In this document: positions 56,890 through 64,000 of the stretch, in pieces
Numbering within the stretch: the stretch's first letter is position 1
Layout of the letters: the number at the start of each line of letters is the position of its first letter
Assembly: GCA_029204225.1 (NCBI GenBank)
Contig: CM055101.1
Coordinates: 4,111,799 to 4,175,798 of the forward strand
From: Diphasiastrum complanatum
Taxonomy: Eukaryota; Streptophyta; Lycopodiopsida; Lycopodiales; Lycopodiaceae
Length of the DNA: 64,000 bases
Reading direction: 5' to 3'
Program-made: the position numbers and the translations under genes
The notes under the pieces: model-generated
Database searches by the model: none
What the model saw: the letters and a program-made list of their open reading frames with translations, nothing else
Told to the model about the DNA's origin: nothing

Positions 56890-57559
56890 ACTCCACCTCA
56901 CCTAGAGAGCATAACTAGCAAATCCGCTCCTCTCTGGGAATACCATGGAACCACCCCGTCTCAATAGCTAGCTGATGAGAAGACACCCTAAGTTGTCCCA
57001 ATGCAAATTTGAGGCAATGTGATAGTCCCGACTCCAAGCAGCGTGGCATGACCGGGGTCCCAGATGCATCCAGCTCCAAGAAATGTGTTCGGTAGAAAGC
57101 TGGCTTAACCCCTATCTGGTTATGCCAAGTCTGCTCTAGATACGTGCGATAGAGGAATTGTCTGATATACAAGTGGGTGCCTGAGGGAAGCTCTGTGATG
57201 GAGATCCCAAATGACTCACGTAGGAGGTGGGATGCCTGAGAGAACCATGATAATTTGTAGCCCTGGAATAGCGCAATCTGTATGTATCGTCTATCTGTCT
57301 CTGGTAACGCCTGTATCCTCTGTGTCTAGGTAATAAGCTGAAGAGCTACCTCGATTTGGATAGGTGGAACTGCAAACTCGGCCAAAATAATCTCATGTGG
57401 AACCGAAGGCTTCGCACGGATCAATTGAGCTAGCATAGTGGTCTATAGTCGTGAGAGACTGGCCCAGTGTGAAGAGGGAAGACCTGCACACCATGCCTTT
57501 GCCGCGTATAGAGCCGTGGGGATGACAATGGTATAAAAAAGGCAACACTTACTGCGAGA
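56890..57559 (-). pseudogene. LINE 3' fragment (copy D)
   Basis: From 57559 the minus strand encodes CCLFYTIVIPTALYAAKAWC, MLAQLIRAKPSVPHEIILAE and FYRTHFLELDASGTPVMPRC. It ends in FHGIPREERICxLCSLGEVE, where x is a stop. It is immediately upstream of copy B ORF1, so one LINE end runs into the next LINE start. It is truncated at 57560 by the copia III LTR. Confidence 0.7.
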
Positions 57560-58214
57560 TGTGAAAAATACAGATCCTAAGTGGATCTAAACTCCAAGAT
57601 CATTGGCTTGAATGCTTGCACTCCAAACTACATAAGCTAGGAATTGGCAACACATTCTATGCTACCTAGAATGCAAAGAACTTGATCAAAAAGCATTTAC
57701 CACAAATGAAAACTTCCATAAACATCAAGTGCGGCCCAAAATAGCATTATACAGTCCATAATACATCAGCCTATCACTTTTGGAAAGCACCTAAGATCAT
57801 ACACAATAGCTTGAAGACAATACACACAACAATGCTCTCAATGGAGGAAGAAACAATGACAATGATCTATTGATCTCAATGAAGCATACAAAAGGTTTCT
57901 CCAACCTGTTCTCCACGACTTCCCTAATATTTACGGATGAGGAAGATGACTCTCTCTCCTCTCTCTAGAAGGTACTTGACCCTAGATATTCCCTGTATAG
58001 GAAAAATAGCTAAAAATGGCTTATATGACCAAAATACATCAAAATGGTCTCATTTTGAAGGGTATGAAGTTTGACACTTCATCATACTGAAAAAATACAG
58101 TAAATAAAAACATTGTGGCCTGGTTCACACGTGTGAAACTCCAGAACCAAAACTATTTACAATTTTAGCCAATTTAGGCCTCAAACTAGCTAGGAAATGT
58201 TGACAATTTTCGCA
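57560..58214 (-). repeat. 3' LTR of copia III
   Basis: TGTGAAAAATACAG to AATTTTCGCA on the plus strand, 655 bp. Confidence 0.95.
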
Positions 58215-61200
58215 CTCCCTCTTCAACATTGGATGCTAGTTTCAACATAGTCTTTGAGCACATTCCAAGATTAGATCTATGCATTAAATATAGGTCCTTT
58301 CCCAATGGTTTGGTGAAGATATCAGCCACACACTCCTTTGAAGAGACATGTTGAAGCTCCACCTCTTTGGCAATGACTTGATCTCTCACAAAATGGTGAG
58401 CAATCTCAATGTGCTTGCTCCTTGCATGAAAAACAGGATTGCTTGCCAAGCTTTGGGCTGAAAGGTTATCACAAAGTATGATTGGAGTCTTCTCTGGTTC
58501 CAGCAAGTGAAGATCCAATAACATCCTCTTGATCCAAAGAATCTCCTTGGTGCATGTTGTTAATGCCTTGTACTCGGCTTCGGTGGAAGATAGAGAGATA
58601 GTTGGTTGCTTCTTTGATAGCCATGAGACCACTCCATCTCCAAGATAGATTGCAAAGGCACTTGTTGACTTCCTATCCATTTGATCACCTGCAAAATCTG
58701 AATCTGAAAATCCACAAAGGTTAGGTGTAGTACCTCCATACAAGATGCCAAAATCTCTAGATCCCGAGATGTATCTAAGTACTCTCTTTCCTAGCTTCCA
58801 ATGAGCCTCACTAGGATCTTGCATAAATTGACTTAGTTTACCAACCACAAAGCTTAGATCAGGTCTTGTGATGGTTAACCATATAAGAGATCCTATTAGC
58901 TTTCTATAGAGAGTAATGTCCTTGAAGGATCTTTCATTACTTCTTGTAGTTAGCTTTACATTTGATTCCATAGGAGTAGAAACAACTTTACAATCTTCCA
59001 TATGAAACCTTTTTAGAATAGAGTTAACATACTTTTCTTGACATATGAATGTAGATTTAGAAGTTCTAATAATCTCTATTCCTAAGATATAATGAAGTTT
59101 ACCAAGATCTTGAATTTCAAACTCTCTTTTGAGTGCCATCTTGATTTCATCTATATCTAGATTGTTACCACCACTTAAGATAATGTCATCAACATAGATC
59201 AAAAGTAAAGTGATATCATTTTCATTCAATCTAAAGTAGAGAGAATGATCATACTCACTCATAACAAAGTTTTGAGAAAGTAAGAAGGAATTGAGCTTAG
59301 CATACCAACTCCTTGGTGCTTGCTTTAGCCCATACAAACTCTTTTGGAGATAGCACACATGATTAGGCTCATCATGTGAAACATAGCCCTCGGGTTGCTC
59401 CATGTAAATATCTTCTTCAAGATCACCATTCAAGAAGGCATTAGTAACATCCATTTGCCACATATCCCAATCATAAAGAGTTGCAAGAGAGATTAGGATT
59501 CGAATAGTTACCATCTTTGCCACGGGTGCAAAGGTCTCATCATAGTCAATACCATATTCTTGAGCATACCCCTTTGCCACCAACCTTGCCTTGTACTTGT
59601 TGATTGATCCATCTTGATTTGTCTTGATCTTGAAGATCCACTTACAACCAATTGCCTTCTTGTCCTTTGGAAGCTTTACCAACCTCCATGTGTTGCTTTT
59701 GATGAGTGCTTGATGCTCATGATCCATGGCTTGGATCCATTCCTTCTTTTGAATTGCTTCACCTACACAAGTTGGTTCATCAAAAGAGGTAAGAAAAGCA
59801 AAGTTAGAGTTGTCCACCACTTGCTTTCCTTTTTCATCATAGGTTAGCCTTGATGGCTTAGCCCTTTGCCTTTGAGTCTTCCTTGAAGTTTGCTTTGGAG
59901 TGGCATCTCCATCTTCATCCAAGACATCTTGCACATCATGATGATTAGTAGGCACATCAACATCAACATCAACAACATTGGAAACATTCTCTTCATGAAA
60001 GATGACATCCCTACTTATGACAACTTTCTTTGTAGAAGGAATGTACACTTTGTAAGCCTTGCTTACTTCACTATAGCCAACAAACACACCCTTCTTTGAT
60101 GAAGGATCTTCTTTAGTTCTATCATCAAGTGTGATATTGACAAAACATGTACATCCAAAGATCCTACAATGCTTGACACTCGGCCTTCTACCATAAAGAA
60201 CCTCATGAGGAGTTTTACCATCCAAGGAAGCACTTGTCCATCTATTACATAGATAGTTAGCACATGCTAAAGCTTCCCCCCAAAAAGACTTAGCAAGATT
60301 AGCATGTAGTCTCATTGCCTTGGCACATTCACAAAGGGTTCTATTCTTCCTCTCGGCCACTCCATTCTGTTGTGGAGTCCTAGGACTAGACATCTCCCTC
60401 TTAATCCCATGTGCTATACAAAAGTCTTTGAACCTATTTGAGGTGTATTCCCCTCCATTATCAGATCTTAAGCATTTGATCTTTGTATTGAATTGGTTTT
60501 CCATTTCATTCTTGAACTTGACAAATGCAGCAAACACTTCATCCTTACTTTTAAGAAGATAGATCCAAGTATACCTACTAAAGGTCATCAATGAAAGTTG
60601 CATACATCTTTGCCCCACCATTGCTAGTTGTACTAGAAGAATGAATATCAGAATGCACAAGTTGAAAAGCTTCTTTAGATCTAGAAGTAGATCTAGAATA
60701 AGCAAGTCTATGAGATTTGGACAAGGCACAATGTTCACAAACACTATTGTTTGCAACAAGACTTTTAGGGAGACCAAGAACAAGCTCTTTCTTTGCCATT
60801 ACCTCCAAAGATTTGAAGTTGGGATGGCCCAACCTCTTGTGCCAAACTTCTTGGTTTGTCAATTGCTCCCTAGCCATACATCCTTCATGATTAGAGATCA
60901 CACATGCATCAAGCTTGAAAAGTTTACCATGCCTCCTACCTTGAGCAATCAAGGATCCACATTTACTTATCAAACATGCATCTCCAATGAACTCCACATC
61001 AAGTCCTTTGTCAATCATTTGACTTACACTAAGCAAATTCTTAGTGATTGAAGGAATGTACAAAACATTTTCAAGATTTGCTTTCCTATTTGTTGAAAGG
61101 GAAATAGGAATAGTGCCTATGCCTTTGATGTCACATTGACCATCATTTGCAGTGTAGATGATGTTACCTTCTCCCTCATAAGACAATAAGGATGTAAAGT

Positions 61201-62164
61201 ATTCCTTATGTCTTGTCATGTGAGATGAGGCTCCACTATCAATCCACCAAGGATCATTATCATCTATGTTGGCTAACAAACTTGAAGTCATAACAAGTGA
61301 TTCACATGTGTTATGTTCTTCCTCATCTATTGTAAGATTTCCTTGCCTCTCTCCTTGCTCTCTTTTCTTCTTATAACATTCATTTGCAAAATGACCTTTT
61401 ATCCCACAATAAAAGCACTTGAACTTTGACTTATTGTTCTTAGTAGAAGAGGAAGAGGAAGAGTGATCATCATGATCAAAGTTACCACCTTTGGACCATT
61501 TCCCTTTGCCTTTACCTTTGCCCTTGAATTTGCCTTTTGTGAAGAAAGCCTCTTCACCTCCACCTTGCAAGGATGCACCATCAAGCTTTGATTGCAACCT
61601 ATGTTCTTCAGCCAATAAGATTTCTTGCAAGTCAACCACACTTGGCAAGACTCTTTCAATGGCAAAACTTTGCACAAGGTTAGCATGTTCATTTAGCAAA
61701 CCATTCAACATAACTTGGACTATTTCACCATCTTTTATGTTCTCATCAATGCATGCTAAATCATCACTTAGGGACTTAACTCTCAAGATAAATGCATGAG
61801 CACTTTCACCCTCTCTTTGCCTACTAGAAAATATTTGTCTCCTTAGGGTCAATACCCTAGATGTGGACTTTGATTCAAAGAGCTTCTTTAAGGCATTCCA
61901 TGCCTCACTTGCACTTTGACACTTTCCAACTTCCTTGAGAAGTTCATTTGTAACATTCATTTTAATGATATGAAGAGCCCTTTTGGCCTTCTTATCAAAC
62001 CTTTGTTGCTCTTGAAGTGTGAGAGGTCTCTCTTCAATTTCTGCAACTATGTCCATGAGTTCATTCAACTCAAGTAAGGACTCCATCCTCACTTTCCAAG
62101 TAGAGTAGTTTGATGAACTCAACCTTTCACTAGACTCTAGCATGATCCCACCATTGGAAGCCAT
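58186..62164 (-). pseudogene. Copia gag-pol polyprotein (about 1326 codons, one frameshift)
   Basis: From ATG 62164: gag (SNYSTWKVRMESLLELNELM), zinc knuckle CFYCGIKGHFANEC, protease WWIDSGASSHMTRHKEYF, integrase (HKRLGHPNFKSLEVM; CLRSDNGGEYTSNRFKDFC; SPRTPQQNGVAERKNRTL), RT (YKARLVAKGYAQEYGIDYDE; WQMDVTNAFLNGDLEEDIYM; LLIYVDDIILSG) and RNase H (VVSWLSKKQPTISLSSTEAE; ADIFTKPLGKDLY). All catalytic motifs are present. An extra base near 60583 shifts the frame just after MYATFIDD. The stop lies inside the LTR at 58186. Apart from that base it could be functional. Confidence 0.92.
58215..58227 (-). promoter_or_regulatory. Polypurine tract of copia III
   Basis: The minus strand reads GTTGAAGAGGGAG directly before the 3' LTR. 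It lies inside the coding frame, which runs on to 58186. Confidence 0.85.
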
Positions 62165-63326
62165 GATTCTAATGTTTCTTCAACTTTTAGGTTCTGTCCT
62201 AAAGCACTTAGCACTCACTTTTCTCTCAACAAATGATAGATAAAGAGATCTATGAAGATTTAGGACCCTAAAACACTTCTATCTTGAACCTAGATGGTTT
62301 CCAAGCATAGAAAGGAAGATTGAAACACATGCAACACTTTGCACACACTAAGAATGGATTACAAAATCAAACCAACCTGAACACACTCTTGCTTAAGCTC
62401 TCAAACTTTCCAGCAAGTGACCAAATCAAGTTATGGTGTGAAGAGTTACTTGCATTCTTAGAAAATACCCAAAACTAGGATGCCAAGATTACCTAGTAAT
62501 GAACAAACTTGATCAACATATGATCAACACACTAAGATATTGATTCAACCTGTAAAACCACATGTAAACCACACTTCTAAAAGTTTATAAACTCCAGCAA
62601 GTGATAAATACAAGATTTAGAGGTGAATGAATGAGCACACTTAGTGAATCACAAGACTAGCTTCACTATCTTGTCAAATCTTGGTGTTTAGATGTAGATC
62701 TAAGATCACTTCACATGAGAATGTTCCTCAACCTGTTAAGAACCTGAAAACACACTTGCATAATGGTTAACACCTTCCAGAAAATGCTCCAATCAAATTA
62801 CATAAGGAGAGTTACTTACATGCTCAACAAAGTACACCAAAATTTATGCCAAAATTGATGACAATCTTTACAATATGCTCTTCACAATGGAGCTTACAAT
62901 ATGTTCACACCAAAAAAGGGGATCTTTCATCCAAATGGGAGCTTTGCTCAGACTTTAGGAGAATTACAACTCACTCAAAAGAGCATTTGTCATCCACTTA
63001 AGGAGAAGTTTCATCCACTTAAGGAGAGTGTTCATCCAAGAATGGAGATTGTCAACAATAGGATTGAAAAGAACATTGTTAGTATTGAATATGCACAAGC
63101 CTCACAATCACAAATGATTAGGTGTTATGATCTGATCCAAAATAGTTTCTTTTCAGCCTCTGATCTTCAATAGACCTAAAATATGCTTTTGATCCACAAG
63201 TTCAACTCACAAAAACAAAGGTTAGTAAGATTTGATCAACAAAGCAATGCAAAATCATGCTAGAACTTGATCAAACATCCAAATATCACCAAAAATGGAA
63301 TACTTACTGTAAATAGAAGCCAACCA
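62165..63326 (-). other. Leader of copia III
   Basis: Untranslated leader of about 1.16 kb, with a tandem CATCCACTTAAGGAGA pair near 62992-63030. Nearly identical to the copia IV leader. Plus-strand frames here have no family resemblance. Confidence 0.6.
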
Positions 63327-63338
63327 GCTCTGATACCA
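63327..63338 (-). promoter_or_regulatory. Primer-binding site of copia III, initiator tRNA-Met
   Basis: Plus strand GCTCTGATACCA, directly abutting the LTR. Confidence 0.92.
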
Positions 63339-63994
63339 TGTGAAAAAATACAGATCCTAAGTGGATCTAAACTCCAAGATCATTGGCTTGAATGCTTGCA
63401 CTCCAAACTACATAAGCTAGGAATTGGCAACACATTCTATGCTACCTAGAATGCAAAGAACTTGATCAAAAAGCATTTACCACAAATGAAAACTTCCATA
63501 AACATCAAGTGCGGCCCAAAATAGCATTATACAGTCCATAATACATCAGCCTATCACTTTTGGAAAGCACCTAAGATCATACACAATAGCTTGAAGACAA
63601 TACACACAACAATGCTCTCAATGGAGGAAGAAACAATGACAATGATCTATTGATCTCAATGAAGCATACAAAAGGTTTCTCCAACCTGTTCTCCACGACT
63701 TCCCTAATATTTACGGATGAGGAAGATGACTCTCTCTCCTCTCTCTAGAAGGTACTTGACCCTAGATATTCCCTGTATAGGAAAAATAGCTAAAAATGGC
63801 TTATATGACCAAAATACATCAAAATGGTCTCATTTTGAAGGGTATGAAGTTTGACACTTCATCATACTGAAAAAATACAGTAAATAAAAACATTGTGGCC
63901 TGGTTCACACGTGTGAAACTCCAGAACCAAAACTATTTACAATTTTAGCCAATTTAGGCCTCAAACTAGCTAGGAAATGTTGACAATTTTCGCA
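63339..63994 (-). repeat. 5' LTR of copia III
   Basis: 656 bp, TGTGAAAAAATACAG to AATTTTCGCA. It is followed by CTCCCT at the window end. Confidence 0.95.
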
Positions 63995-64000
63995 CTCCCT

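Larger units (their letters stand above)
57560..63994 (-). mobile_element. Copia element III, nearly intact
   Basis: LTRs are 57560-58214 and 63339-63994, almost identical (one extra A in a poly-A run is the clearest difference). Minus-strand primer site 63338-63327, polypurine tract 58227-58215. Gag-pol (62164-58186) has a single visible 1-base frameshift. CTCCCT follows the right LTR at 63995, the same bases that follow every internal junction of this family, so another copy seems to continue beyond the window. No target duplication is therefore visible. Confidence 0.9.

Overview
The window is from a land-plant nuclear genome with a heavy retrotransposon load. Several points support this. 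There are plant-type Ty3/gypsy chromoviruses with C-terminal chromodomains, a Tat/Athila-type gypsy with a tRNA-Asp primer-binding site, Ty1/copia elements primed by initiator tRNA-Met, and L1-type LINEs with a coiled-coil/RRM ORF1. The single host gene seen is a group IV plant calcium-dependent protein kinase (CDPK) with short introns and GT-AG splice sites. The species cannot be read from the sequence; a large-genome plant fits best. I see no prokaryotic genes, rRNA, tRNA genes or CRISPR.

Layout. 1-2166: gypsy and LINE remnants. 2167-9129: an LTR element with paired 712-bp LTRs that carries an unrecognised decayed reading frame and a nested minus-strand gypsy (2879-7146). 9130-11732: a TE-poor island with four CDPK kinase-domain exons on the minus strand (9519-10646). 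12186-23639: a plus-strand LINE split by a minus-strand chromovirus (14011-23232), which itself carries a solo LTR (14598-15057) and chromovirus copy I (16661-22944, target duplication CATAG). 23640-31990: a minus-strand retroelement frame of about 604 codons, split by chromovirus copy II (24826-30891, target duplication AGCTC). 31990-32912: an inverted LINE 3' part. 32913 to about 45365: a Tat-type gypsy with an extra ORF after pol, interrupted by a deleted copia (42071-45187, target duplication CATGC). 45454-52320: a head-to-tail copia series with gypsy pol embedded in it. 52292-57559: minus-strand LINE copies end to end. 57560-63994: a nearly intact minus-strand copia that runs into a further copy at the window edge.

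The elements do not form a pathway; they are a layered insertion record. Target duplications, primer-binding sites and polypurine tracts let most boundaries be set to the base. The main open points are an inferred inversion of about 9.1 kb at 23640-32912, alternating AGAATTCGC/GCGAATTCT motifs in two separate leaders of the Tat element, an LTR family with AGTTA...TAACT ends, and two retroelement reading frames that I cannot assign to a family.
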